Assembly (NCBI GenBank): GCA_937927695.1 | Contig: CALBRU010000231.1 | Location: 1-8,412 of the forward strand | DNA: 8,412 nt | Origin: an uncultured Thiomonas sp. | Lineage (GTDB): Bacteria; Pseudomonadota; Gammaproteobacteria; Burkholderiales; Burkholderiaceae_C | Direction: 5' to 3' | Shown: positions 1 to 6,473 of the stretch, in pieces | Layout of the letters: every line of letters begins with the position of its first letter | Numbering within the stretch: the first letter of the stretch is position 1 | The notes under the pieces: generated by a model | Database searches by the model: none | Told to the model about the DNA's origin: nothing | Seen by the model: the letters and a program-made list of their open reading frames with translations, nothing else | Program-made: the position numbers and the translations under genes

Positions 1-71
1 CGCAGCACCCGCTTCAGGTCGGAAAGCAACTCGTCCAGCCCGTTTTCAGCCAGCAAAACTCGGGGGCTCAC
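1..71 (-). CDS. Start of an unrecognised gene overlapping the end of the BMP gene (partial)
   Basis: A GTG at 71-69 overlaps the TGA stop of the binding-protein gene (70-68) in the form GTGA, the usual arrangement of translationally coupled genes. The frame stays open to the window edge and gives 23 residues, beginning VSPRVLLAENGLDELLSDLK, with a plausible amphipathic composition and typical GC-rich third positions (for example CTG, GAC, AAG, GTG). The other two frames on this strand close quickly: one meets TGA in GGCTGA near 50, the other in CTGA near 20. No convincing Shine-Dalgarno is visible; a GGAAGG lies about 15 bases upstream, which is too far to be ideal. The fragment is too short to assign a family. 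If real, it is the next gene of the purine operon. Confidence 0.45.
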   Translation of the reverse strand, partial: MSPRVLLAENGLDELLSDLKRVL

Positions 72-1162
72 CGCCCGGGAACTTGGCCTTCCACACCCTT
101 CACGTAGAACGTGATGCCGTGGAGGAATTTGTCGTCGGCCACCTGGCCCGCCGCCACCATCGTCTTGCCAGACTGATCGACGATGGGGCCTTTCCAGATG
201 TTGAAGCTGCCGTTCTTCAGGCCGGCCTCGCGTTCGAGCACCACCTTTTTCAGCGCCTCCGGCACGGCGGGACTGATGTCCTGCAGTTGAATGGTGTCGT
301 GCTTCATGCCCCACCAGTATTGCGCAGGTTTCCAGTCGCCCTTGAGCACTTCGGCGGTGAGCATTTCATACAGCGGCGCCCAGTTGATTGTGGCCGAGGC
401 CAGATGTGATTTGCCGCCGAACTTGCTCATATTGCTGTCCCAGCCGAAGCCGTACTTGCCCATTTTGGCTGCGGTCTGCAGCACGGCAGGCGAGTCGGTG
501 TTCTGGAACAGCACGTCGGCGCCCTGGTTGATGAGCGAGGTGGCGGCCTCGGTTTCCTTCGGCGGATCGAACCATTTGTTCACCCACACCACCTTGGTCG
601 TGATCTTGGGGTTGACCGATTGTGCCCCGAGGGTGAAGGAGTCGATGTTGCGGATCACTTCGGGAATGGGCACTGAACCCACCACGCCCAGCACATTGGT
701 CTTGGTCATGCCGCCTGCGAGCACGCCGGCGAGGTAAGCACCTTCGTAGGTGCGGGCGTCGTAGGTGCCGACATTCTTGGCAGTCTTGTAGCCGGTGGCG
801 TGTTCGAACTTGATGTTCGGAAAGTCTTTGGCCACGCGCAGCACCGATTCCATATAGCCAAAGCTGGTGGCGAAAATCAGGCCGTCGCCCTGCTGCGCCA
901 GATCGCGGAACACGCGCGCCGAATCCGGGCCTTCCGGCACGCTTTCCACGAACTGCGTCTTGATCTTGTCGCCGAATTTGGCCTGCAGCGCCAGGCGAGC
1001 CTGGTTGTGCGCAAAGCTCCAACCGGCATCACCCACCGGGCCGACGTAGACGAAGCCGACCTTCAGCGGATCGGTGGCATGCGCGGGCACCGCGCTCATC
1101 GCCAGCACACTGGCCACGGCCGCAAGCGCGACCAGCGGTTTTTTCAACATGGTTTTCAACAT
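68..1162 (-). CDS. BMP-family ABC transporter substrate-binding protein (purine/nucleoside type)
   Basis: Periplasmic binding protein of the basic membrane protein (BMP, PnrA-like) family, 364 residues, the usual length. Residues 1-29 are a Sec signal peptide: lysines at 3, 7 and 8, a hydrophobic core, and cleavage after the AHA at 27-29. There is no lipobox cysteine, so the protein should be soluble in the periplasm rather than a lipoprotein. The mature protein opens with KVGFVYVGPVGDAGWS (34-49), the first strand and ligand-loop region of this family. GTYDARTYEGAYLAGVLAG (132-150) and the Asp-containing FQNTDSP (219-225) are further family-typical segments. The start at 1162 was chosen because GGAGGT lies 4 bases before it; an in-frame ATG at 1174 begins inside that region, and one at 1150 is too far from it. 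The gene follows the ABC permeases and sits in a locus with guanine deaminase. Members of the family bind purine nucleosides (PnrA of Treponema), so a purine base or nucleoside ligand is inferred, not proven. Confidence 0.95.
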   Translation of the reverse strand: MLKTMLKKPLVALAAVASVLAMSAVPAHATDPLKVGFVYVGPVGDAGWSFAHNQARLALQAKFGDKIKTQFVESVPEGPDSARVFRDLAQQGDGLIFATSFGYMESVLRVAKDFPNIKFEHATGYKTAKNVGTYDARTYEGAYLAGVLAGGMTKTNVLGVVGSVPIPEVIRNIDSFTLGAQSVNPKITTKVVWVNKWFDPPKETEAATSLINQGADVLFQNTDSPAVLQTAAKMGKYGFGWDSNMSKFGGKSHLASATINWAPLYEMLTAEVLKGDWKPAQYWWGMKHDTIQLQDISPAVPEALKKVVLEREAGLKNGSFNIWKGPIVDQSGKTMVAAGQVADDKFLHGITFYVKGVEGQVPGR

Positions 1163-1166
1163 GGAG

Positions 1167-1172
1167 ACCTCC
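1167..1172 (-). promoter_or_regulatory. Ribosome binding site that fixes the BMP gene start
   Basis: Read on the minus strand, GGAGGT lies 4 bases before the ATG at 1162. It sits in a small inverted repeat, ATGGAG-GT-CTCCAT (1161-1174), so the upstream ATG at 1174 is part of the Shine-Dalgarno region rather than a likely start. A second ATG at 1150 lies in a short direct repeat (ATGTTGAAAACC followed by ATGTTGAAAAAACC) and could be a minor start. Confidence 0.75.
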
Positions 1173-1173
1173 A

Positions 1174-1207
1174 TAAAAGTGATATCAAACTGTATACAAA
1201 AATTGTG
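1174..1207 (-). promoter_or_regulatory. AT-rich stretch with a TGTATACA palindrome before the BMP gene
   Basis: The 63 bases between the end of the second permease gene (1226) and the BMP start (1162) contain an AT-rich block, 8 G/C in 34 bases, in otherwise very GC-rich DNA. It holds a perfect 8-bp palindrome TGTATACA (1191-1198) and a GATATC (1181-1186). TATACA could serve as a -10 element, but no good -35 lies 17 bases upstream. GTATAC-centred palindromes are the core of operators used by many FadR-type GntR regulators, so an operator or an internal promoter for the binding-protein gene is possible. The function is inferred from composition and position only. Confidence 0.3.
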
Positions 1208-1225
1208 CCCGCGTGCGCGAAAAGC

Positions 1226-2146
1226 TCACCCCCCGGGAGTGAACGGCTTGCCGATGGACGAAGGCATGTTGATGCGAATCCACAGCGGGTTGCGCGACAT
1301 CAGCGCCAGCACCACGATGGTGGCAATGTAGGGCAACATCGACAGGAGTTGCGACGGAATCTGCACCCCGCTGCCTTGAAAAAAGAACTGCAGCATGGTC
1401 ACCCCGCCGAACAGATAGGCGCCGAGCAGCACCCGCGCCGGGCGCCAGGTGGCGAAGGTGGTCAGCGCCAGGGCGATCCAGCCGCGCCCCGCCGTCATGC
1501 CCTGCACCCACAAGGGCGTGTAAATCACGGAAAGATAAGCCCCCGCCACGCCCACCAGCGCGCCGCCGCACATCAGCGCCAGCAAACGGATGCGCCGCAC
1601 CGGGTAGCCCAGCGCATGGGCCGATTCGGGCGATTCGCCCACCGCGCGCAGCACCAGGCCGGCACGGGTGCGGTCGAAAAACCAGATCAGACCGAGGGCC
1701 AGCAGCACAGTGAGATACACCATGAGGTGATGGCGAAACAGCGCCGGGCCGATGAAGGGCAGATCGCTCAGCCCCGGAATGTCCCACGGCTGAAAGTTGG
1801 GCAGGGTCTTGCCCACGTAGCCGATGCCGATGAAGGCCGACAGCCCGGCGCCGAACAGCGTGAGCGCCAGCCCGGTGGCGTACTGATTGGTATTGAGCCA
1901 GATCACCAGCAGACCCAGCGCCCCGGCCATCAGGGCGCCCGCCACGGCCCCCGCGCCGAACGCCGCCCACTGGTTGCCGGTGTGCAGCGCCACGGCAAAG
2001 CCGATGACCGCGGCCATCAGCATCATGCCTTCGGCGCCGAGGTTGACCACACCCGATTTTTCATTGATCAGCAGACCGAGCGAAGCCAGCGCCAGCGGCG
2101 TGCCCGCGCTCAGCGTGGTGGCGATGAGGGATGCGGTCATGTCCAT
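1226..2146 (-). CDS. ABC transporter permease, second subunit of the BMP-type importer
   Basis: Inner-membrane permease of the branched-chain/CUT2-like ABC permease fold, 306 residues. It is the equivalent of the NupC/YufQ subunit of nucleoside importers. The chain is strongly hydrophobic with about eight or more membrane segments. Family marks are INEKSGVVNLGAEGMMLMAA (27-46) near the N terminus and the ATPase-contacting loop RAVGESPESAHALGYPVRRI (167-186). The open frame extends upstream to 2272, but those 42 extra residues are translated repeat DNA without membrane character and were excluded. ATG codons at 2146 and 2140 are both possible, and homologues typically begin with a short leader of this kind. 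Neither has a Shine-Dalgarno. The 2146 ATG lies one base after the TGA of a short upstream open frame (2148-2387), which suggests coupled translation. The gene lies between the other permease and the BMP gene. Confidence 0.95.
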   Translation of the reverse strand: MDMTASLIATTLSAGTPLALASLGLLINEKSGVVNLGAEGMMLMAAVIGFAVALHTGNQWAAFGAGAVAGALMAGALGLLVIWLNTNQYATGLALTLFGAGLSAFIGIGYVGKTLPNFQPWDIPGLSDLPFIGPALFRHHLMVYLTVLLALGLIWFFDRTRAGLVLRAVGESPESAHALGYPVRRIRLLALMCGGALVGVAGAYLSVIYTPLWVQGMTAGRGWIALALTTFATWRPARVLLGAYLFGGVTMLQFFFQGSGVQIPSQLLSMLPYIATIVVLALMSRNPLWIRINMPSSIGKPFTPGG

Positions 2147-2147
2147 G

Positions 2148-2387
2148 TCAGTACGCGCCGGGCCGCACCAAGGCGGGCATCTCCCCCTCCCAACCTCCCC
2201 CACGACGTGGGGGAGGCGTGATGACTCCCTCCCCACTCGTGGGGAGGGATGGGGTGGGCATCCCCCTCCCAACCTCCCCCACGCGTGGGGGAGGTGAGAT
2301 CACTCCCTCCCCACTCGTGGGGAGGGATGGGGTGGGGATGGCCCCCTCGTAGGACAGCGAACAAGGCGAGCATGGGGGCTGTCTCAT
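2148..2387 (-). other. 79-codon open frame with good RBS running through the repeats, possible coupling leader
   Basis: After the first permease stop (2402-2400), AAGGAG (2400-2395) is followed 7 bases later by ATG at 2387. The frame reads through both repeat copies and ends with TGA at 2150-2148, one base before the ATG of the second permease. The predicted peptide is proline- and glycine-rich and carries a repeated PTPSLPTSGEGVI segment. It resembles no protein I recognise, and all three minus-strand frames are open here because the repeats lack stop codons. It is therefore more likely a translational bridge, or a start signal displaced by repeat insertion, than a functional protein. Confidence 0.3.
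2175..2333. repeat. Two tandem copies of a GC-rich palindromic intergenic repeat
   Basis: Copy 1 spans 2175-2255 (81 bp) and copy 2 spans 2256-2333 (78 bp). Both begin GGGCAT and differ by a 2-base and a 1-base indel plus a few substitutions. A degenerate start of a third copy follows at 2334-2349. Each copy has two strong inverted repeats. In copy 1 these are 2194-2216 (11-bp arms around one A) and 2226-2249 (11-bp arms, TC centre). In copy 2 they are 2273-2294 (a perfect 22-bp palindrome with ACGCGT at its centre) and 2304-2327 (11-bp arms, TC centre). Such CCTCCCCC/GGGGGAGG palindromes look like the dispersed REP-type elements of GC-rich proteobacteria. The position between two genes of one operon suggests effects on mRNA stability or attenuation. 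No U-tract follows any hairpin, so classical terminators are unlikely. Confidence 0.9.
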
Positions 2388-2399
2388 TCTGAATCTCCT

Positions 2400-3455
2400 T
2401 CAGCGCCTGAAGCGGATACGGTGATTGATCAAGGTGTCGCAGGCCAGCAGCGAAAACAACAGCAGGCCCTGGAACACGCCGGTCATCGCGTTGGGCAGGC
2501 CCAGGCGCGACTGCGCCAGCTCGCCGCCAATGTAGAACATCGCCATCAGCGCGCCCGACAGCACGATGCCCACTGGATTGAGCCGCCCCACGAAGGCCAC
2601 GATGATGGCTGCAAAGCCGTAGCCCTGCGAGACCTGGGGCGTGAGCTGCTGCAGCGGGCCGGTGGCGTCGAGCGCCCCCGCCAGCCCGGCGAATCCGCCC
2701 GACATCAGCAACACCGTCCACAGCGCCTTGCGCGAGGAATAGCCGGCGTAGCGCGCCGCACCGGGCGCCAGCCCGCCCACCTGCAGCCGGAAACCCTGCA
2801 CGCTGCGAAACAGAAACACCCAGACCAGCGCCACGGCGACCAGCGCGATGGGGAAACCCCAGTTCAGCCGCGTGCCTTCAATCAGGTGGCCCAGCAGCGT
2901 GGGATCGGCAAACATCTTGGTCTGCGGAAAGTTGTAGCCCTCCGGGTCTTTCCACGGGCCATACACCAGGTAGTCGAGCAGGTATTGCGCGACATACACC
3001 AGCATCAGGCTGACCAGGATTTCGTTGGCGTTGAACCAGTCGCGCAGTGCCGCCACCAGCGCCGCCCACACCATGCCGCCCAGAATGCCGGCCAGCAGAA
3101 TGGGCAGCACGATGGCATGCGAAGTGTGGTCGCCCGCCAGCAGGGCCACGCCGCCGCCGAAAATCGCCCCCAGGATGTACTGCCCTTCGGCGCCAATATT
3201 CCACACATTGCTGCGATAACAGGCCGCGAGCCCCAGCCCGATGAGGATCAGCGGCGTGGCCTTGAGCGCCAGTTCCGACAGGTTGTAGGCGCTCTTGACC
3301 GGCTCCCAGAAAAACATGCTCAGGCCGTGGACCGGGTTCTTGCCCATGGCCAGAAAAATGCCCACGCCGAAGGCCACGGTGATGCCCAGCGCCAAGAGCG
3401 GCGACAGCCACACCATCCACCTTGACGGCACGCCACGGGGCTCAAGTCGCAACAT
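2400..3455 (-). CDS. ABC transporter permease, first subunit of the BMP-type importer
   Basis: Inner-membrane permease of 351 residues, equivalent to the NupB/YufP subunit of nucleoside importers. A basic N terminus precedes a first membrane helix (about 15-37) and a periplasmic segment (about 39-62). Further hydrophobic segments run to residue 340. Family features are ACYRSNVWNIGAEGQYILGA (78-97) and the cytoplasmic coupling loop GFRLQVGGLAPGAARYAGYS (221-240). The start at 3455 is fixed by GGAGGT five bases upstream. The gene overlaps the end of the ATPase gene by 14 bp, a clear sign of coupled expression. It forms the translocation pore together with the second permease, from which it is separated by a repeat-filled 253-bp gap. 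Confidence 0.96.
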   Translation of the reverse strand: MLRLEPRGVPSRWMVWLSPLLALGITVAFGVGIFLAMGKNPVHGLSMFFWEPVKSAYNLSELALKATPLILIGLGLAACYRSNVWNIGAEGQYILGAIFGGGVALLAGDHTSHAIVLPILLAGILGGMVWAALVAALRDWFNANEILVSLMLVYVAQYLLDYLVYGPWKDPEGYNFPQTKMFADPTLLGHLIEGTRLNWGFPIALVAVALVWVFLFRSVQGFRLQVGGLAPGAARYAGYSSRKALWTVLLMSGGFAGLAGALDATGPLQQLTPQVSQGYGFAAIIVAFVGRLNPVGIVLSGALMAMFYIGGELAQSRLGLPNAMTGVFQGLLLFSLLACDTLINHRIRFRR

Positions 3456-4986
3456 GGGCCACCTCCGTTGCGCCTTCTGCCGCGGTGGCTGGGCCTTGCG
3501 GCCACAGGCCGCTCATCCAGATGCCGATCTGCTCGACCGTGGCGTCGGCGCGGGCGATGGAGGGCGACAGCCTGCCGCGCGCCATCACCTGCAGCCGGTC
3601 GGCAATCTCGAACAGTTCGTCGAGTTCTTCCGAGATGACCAGCACGGCGCAGCCCGCGTCGCGCAACGCCAGCAGCTCGGCGCGGATCTGCGCCGCAGCA
3701 CCCACGTCCACGCCCCAGGTCGGCTGCGCAACGATTAGCACACGAGGCCGACCGAGTATTTCGCGGCCCACGATGTATTTCTGCAGATTGCCGCCCGACA
3801 GGCTGCGCGCCGCCGCCTGCGGCCCGCTGGCCTTGACGCCGAAGCGCTGAATGACCGCCTGCGCCTGCTCGCGCAGGGTCTGGCGGCGGATCAGGCCCCG
3901 CGTCGTCGCTTCGGCGGGACGCGCGGTCAGCAGCATGTTCTGCTCCAGCGACAGCACCGGCACCGTGGCTCTTCCCAAGCGTTCCTCGGGGATGAAGTGC
4001 AGACCGCGCTTGCGGCGCTCACCCGGGCCGAGCGCGCCCACCGGCTCGCCCGCCAGCCGCACCGCCGTGGGCCGTGCGCGTCGGTCTTCACCCGACAGCG
4101 CGGCGAGCAATTCCTGCTGACCATTGCCCGACACCCCGGCGATGCCCAGAATCTCCCCGGCCCGCACTTGCAGCGAGAGGTGGTCGATGGCCACGCTGAA
4201 CTCGCCATCGCCCGGCAGGGCCAGATCGTCCACCTTCAGCAGCACTTCGCCCGCCTGCGACGGGCGGTGTTGCAACTCGGGCGGATCGGCGCCGATCATC
4301 AGCCGCGAGAGGCTGGCCTCGGTTTCCTGGGCCGGATCGACGCGGCCGCTCACCCTGCCCCCACGCAGCACGGTGCAGTTGTGACACAGGCTGCGGATTT
4401 CGTCGAGCTTGTGGCTGATGTAGAGAATGCTGCATCCGTCTGCGGCAAGCTGGCGCAGCACCACAAACAGCTTTTCGACCGCCTGCGGCGTGAGCACCGA
4501 AGTCGGCTCGTCGAGGATGAGCAGCTTGGGATCGGCCAGCAGGCAGCGAATGATCTCCACCCGCTGGCGCTCTCCGACCGACAGGGTGTGCACCGGACGG
4601 CGGGGGGCGCAGTCCAGGCCATAGCGCGCCGAGATGTCCGCAATGCGGTTTTCGATGTCCGCCAGACTGACACCGCGCCCCAGTCCCAGCCAGATGTTCT
4701 CGGCGGCGGTGAGGGTGTCGAACAACGAAAAGTGCTGATACACCATGGCGATGCCCAGCTCGCGGGCCATGCCGGGGTTTTTCATGCGCACGGGCGTGCC
4801 GTTCCACACGATGCTCCCGGCATCGGGCTGCACCGCGCCATAGATGATTTTCATCAGCGTGGACTTTCCCGCGCCGTTCTCGCCCAGCACCGCGTGGATT
4901 TCGCCGCGCTGCACCGCCAGGCTGATGTCGTCGTTGGCCTTGACGCCGGGATAGGACTTGCTGATGTGTTCGAGCGCGAGCCGCAT
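3442..4986 (-). CDS. ABC transporter ATP-binding protein with two fused ATPase domains (BMP-type importer)
   Basis: Cytoplasmic ATPase that powers the importer, 514 residues, with two nucleotide-binding domains as in RbsA/NupA-type proteins. Domain 1 is complete: Walker A GENGAGKST (35-43), Q-loop Gln 84, signature LSVGE (135-139), Walker B LLILDEPTS (155-163) with catalytic Glu 160, and switch His 192. Domain 2 has a normal signature LSGGN (396-400), but its Walker A is degenerate: GVSGNGQQE (284-292) has Gln instead of Lys. Walker B reads VLIVAQPT (416-423), with Gln instead of Glu, and SEELDE replaces the switch-His motif (452-457). One of the two ATP sites should therefore be weak or inactive, which is common in this family. 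The ATG at 4986 puts the N terminus at the family-typical MRLALEHISKSYPGV. No Shine-Dalgarno is visible before it. It is the first gene of the ABC set, 105 bp after guaD. Confidence 0.97.
   Translation of the reverse strand: MRLALEHISKSYPGVKANDDISLAVQRGEIHAVLGENGAGKSTLMKIIYGAVQPDAGSIVWNGTPVRMKNPGMARELGIAMVYQHFSLFDTLTAAENIWLGLGRGVSLADIENRIADISARYGLDCAPRRPVHTLSVGERQRVEIIRCLLADPKLLILDEPTSVLTPQAVEKLFVVLRQLAADGCSILYISHKLDEIRSLCHNCTVLRGGRVSGRVDPAQETEASLSRLMIGADPPELQHRPSQAGEVLLKVDDLALPGDGEFSVAIDHLSLQVRAGEILGIAGVSGNGQQELLAALSGEDRRARPTAVRLAGEPVGALGPGERRKRGLHFIPEERLGRATVPVLSLEQNMLLTARPAEATTRGLIRRQTLREQAQAVIQRFGVKASGPQAAARSLSGGNLQKYIVGREILGRPRVLIVAQPTWGVDVGAAAQIRAELLALRDAGCAVLVISEELDELFEIADRLQVMARGRLSPSIARADATVEQIGIWMSGLWPQGPATAAEGATEVAHVAT
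3461..3466 (-). promoter_or_regulatory. Ribosome binding site of the first permease gene
   Basis: GGAGGT on the minus strand, five bases before the ATG at 3455. It lies inside the end of the ATPase reading frame and supports the 14-bp gene overlap. Confidence 0.85.
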
Positions 4987-5091
4987 GGAAGAAATCGAAT
5001 GAAGCGGAAAGACGGAATGCCGGATTGTCCTATACCTGATCTTGCGCAGATGCGGCTCGCCGCCCCAAACGATGCTGGCCTGATACTGGCT
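4987..5091 (-). other. Gap between guaD and the ABC genes, no clear signal
   Basis: This 105-bp spacer separates guaD from the ABC operon. It contains a small GCGG-CGAG-CCGC stem (5052-5063) without a U-tract. Just after the guaD stop there is an imperfect direct repeat of GAT-G/A-CTGGC at 5071-5079 and 5082-5090, spaced 11 bp apart. A GGTATAGG (about 5028-5035) could be a -10 element, but no matching -35 is evident. The ATPase start has no Shine-Dalgarno. The spacer could hold a secondary promoter, but nothing proves it. Confidence 0.3.
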
Positions 5092-6450
5092 TTACCCCGG
5101 CCGGTATCGCAACTGCCCCAGCACATAGGTGGCCGCGACATTGCGTTCGTCGGCCAGCAGCATCCACGCGAACAAACGCTCGTGCAAGCTGCGTGCCATG
5201 TCTTGCCGCCGCTGCTGCACCGCGCCCTCGGCCCAGCGCCACACCACCACGTCCGCCGCAGTGCCGGGGGCGAAGTGGCCGATCTCGTGCTCCAGATCGA
5301 GCGCCCGCGCCGCGCCTCGGGTGGCCGCGTAAAGCCCCTGCCAGGCCGTCATGCGCTGGCCCTGCAGCGCCAGCACCTTGTAGCCATCGGCCAGGGTGCG
5401 CAACTGGCACAGGCTGGTACCGCCGCCCACGTCGCTGGCCGGGGCGACGCTCACGCCCGCAGTCTCGGCTTTGGCCCAGTCGAACAGGCCGCTGCCCAGA
5501 AAGAGATTGGACGAAGGCGAGAAGGCAATGCTGCTGCCGGTCTGCGCCATGCGCTGGCGGTCGGCGTCGTCAAGCCAGATGCCGTGCGCCAGAATGCTTC
5601 TACGGGTGAGCAGGCCGCGGCGGTCATACACGTCGAGATAGCTGCGACTGTCGGGAAATAGCTCTGCGATCCAGCGCACCTCGTCGCGGTTTTCGGCCAC
5701 ATGCGTCTGCATATACAGCCCCCCGGCGCGTTGGGCGTAGCGTTGCAGCAAGCCTCCAGCCATGCTCAGTTGCGCCGGGCTGCTGGTGGCGGCGAAGCGC
5801 GGGGTCACGGCGTAGGCGAGGCGGTCGACGCCATGCCAGCGCTCGATCAGTTCGATGCAATCCTGCTCGGCCTGCACCACGTCATCGCGCAGATCGGCGG
5901 GGCAGTTGCTGTCCATCAGCACCTTGCCGGTGATGAGCCGCATGCCGAGCATGCGGCCCACCTCGAACAGGGCGTCGCTGCTGGTCTTGTGCACCGTGGC
6001 AAACACCAGCGCCGAGGTAGTGCCGTGCGCCAGCAGCGCGTGCAGAAAGCGCTCGGCCCCGAGGCGGCTCTGCTCGGCATCGGCGTAGCGCGCTTCGGCC
6101 GGGAAGGTGTAGCGCTCCAGCCAGTCGAGCAGCGCCGCGCCGAATGAGGCGATGACATCGAGCTGCGGCGCGTGCACATGCGGGTCGATGAAACCCGGCA
6201 GCACCAGATGGCCGCGCCAATCGTGCCGCGCCCAGCTCGCGTCCGGCGGCTCGTCGGCGGAGCGCACCGCCTGCACCCGGCCCTGCTCGATCAGCAGCCA
6301 GCCGTCGGGCTCGAAGCGCACGGCGCCGGTGGCGTCTTCGTTCCAGCCGGGATCGCGCAGGAAGTAGAGGATGTCGCCGCGCAAGGCCGTGCGCGCATGG
6401 GCTGCGCCCGGTGCGTGGCCGGGGGCGGCGGAGGCTGGCAAAGTATCCAC
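5092..6450 (-). CDS. guaD: Guanine deaminase
   Basis: Cytoplasmic zinc amidohydrolase that converts guanine and water to xanthine and ammonia, feeding guanine into purine catabolism. At 452 residues it is close to E. coli GuaD in length and shares its motif order. LPGFIDPHVHAPQ (84-96) carries the metal ligands His91 and His93. The NCP at 182-184 and TPRFAATSSP (216-225) follow. QTHVAEN (248-254) supplies His250 and catalytic Glu253, ILAHGI (286-291) supplies His289, SNLFLGSGLF (314-323) is family-typical, and SDVGGGTS (339-346) supplies Asp340. The start is a GTG at 6450, since no in-frame ATG precedes the conserved region. It has no clear Shine-Dalgarno and lies 23 bp after the permease stop, so coupling to the upstream gene is likely. 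The adjacent nucleobase permease and purine-type ABC importer fit guanine supply. The assignment is secure at family level. Confidence 0.96.
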   Translation of the reverse strand: MDTLPASAAPGHAPGAAHARTALRGDILYFLRDPGWNEDATGAVRFEPDGWLLIEQGRVQAVRSADEPPDASWARHDWRGHLVLPGFIDPHVHAPQLDVIASFGAALLDWLERYTFPAEARYADAEQSRLGAERFLHALLAHGTTSALVFATVHKTSSDALFEVGRMLGMRLITGKVLMDSNCPADLRDDVVQAEQDCIELIERWHGVDRLAYAVTPRFAATSSPAQLSMAGGLLQRYAQRAGGLYMQTHVAENRDEVRWIAELFPDSRSYLDVYDRRGLLTRRSILAHGIWLDDADRQRMAQTGSSIAFSPSSNLFLGSGLFDWAKAETAGVSVAPASDVGGGTSLCQLRTLADGYKVLALQGQRMTAWQGLYAATRGAARALDLEHEIGHFAPGTAADVVVWRWAEGAVQQRRQDMARSLHERLFAWMLLADERNVAATYVLGQLRYRPG

Positions 6451-6473
6451 AGCAGTCGTTAATCGTCAGTCGG

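Noticed and set aside
800..2221. 473-codon plus-strand open frame across the BMP and second permease genes
   Set aside because: The composition is shadow-like (Arg/His/Gln-rich), and it crosses two opposite-strand genes and an intergenic region. No Shine-Dalgarno or family resemblance was seen.
2194..2327. Intrinsic transcription terminators in the repeat hairpins
   Set aside because: No U-tract follows any of the hairpins on the minus strand, and the operon must continue into the second permease and BMP genes. Partial attenuation remains possible.
2175..2333. CRISPR array or insertion sequence
   Set aside because: There are only two contiguous copies with no unique spacers, no transposase frame and no target-site duplications. 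It fits a small palindromic repeat element.
3994..4986. Degenerate second ATPase site as a disabling mutation
   Set aside because: The Lys-to-Gln change in Walker A and Glu-to-Gln change in Walker B of domain 2 resemble the asymmetry known in RbsA/NupA-type ATPases, while domain 1 is intact.
3997..5661. 554-codon plus-strand open frame antisense to the ATPase and guaD genes
   Set aside because: It overlaps two genes with clear motifs on the other strand. Its product is rich in Arg, His, Gln and Ala with no domain pattern, which is the usual shadow frame in GC-rich DNA.
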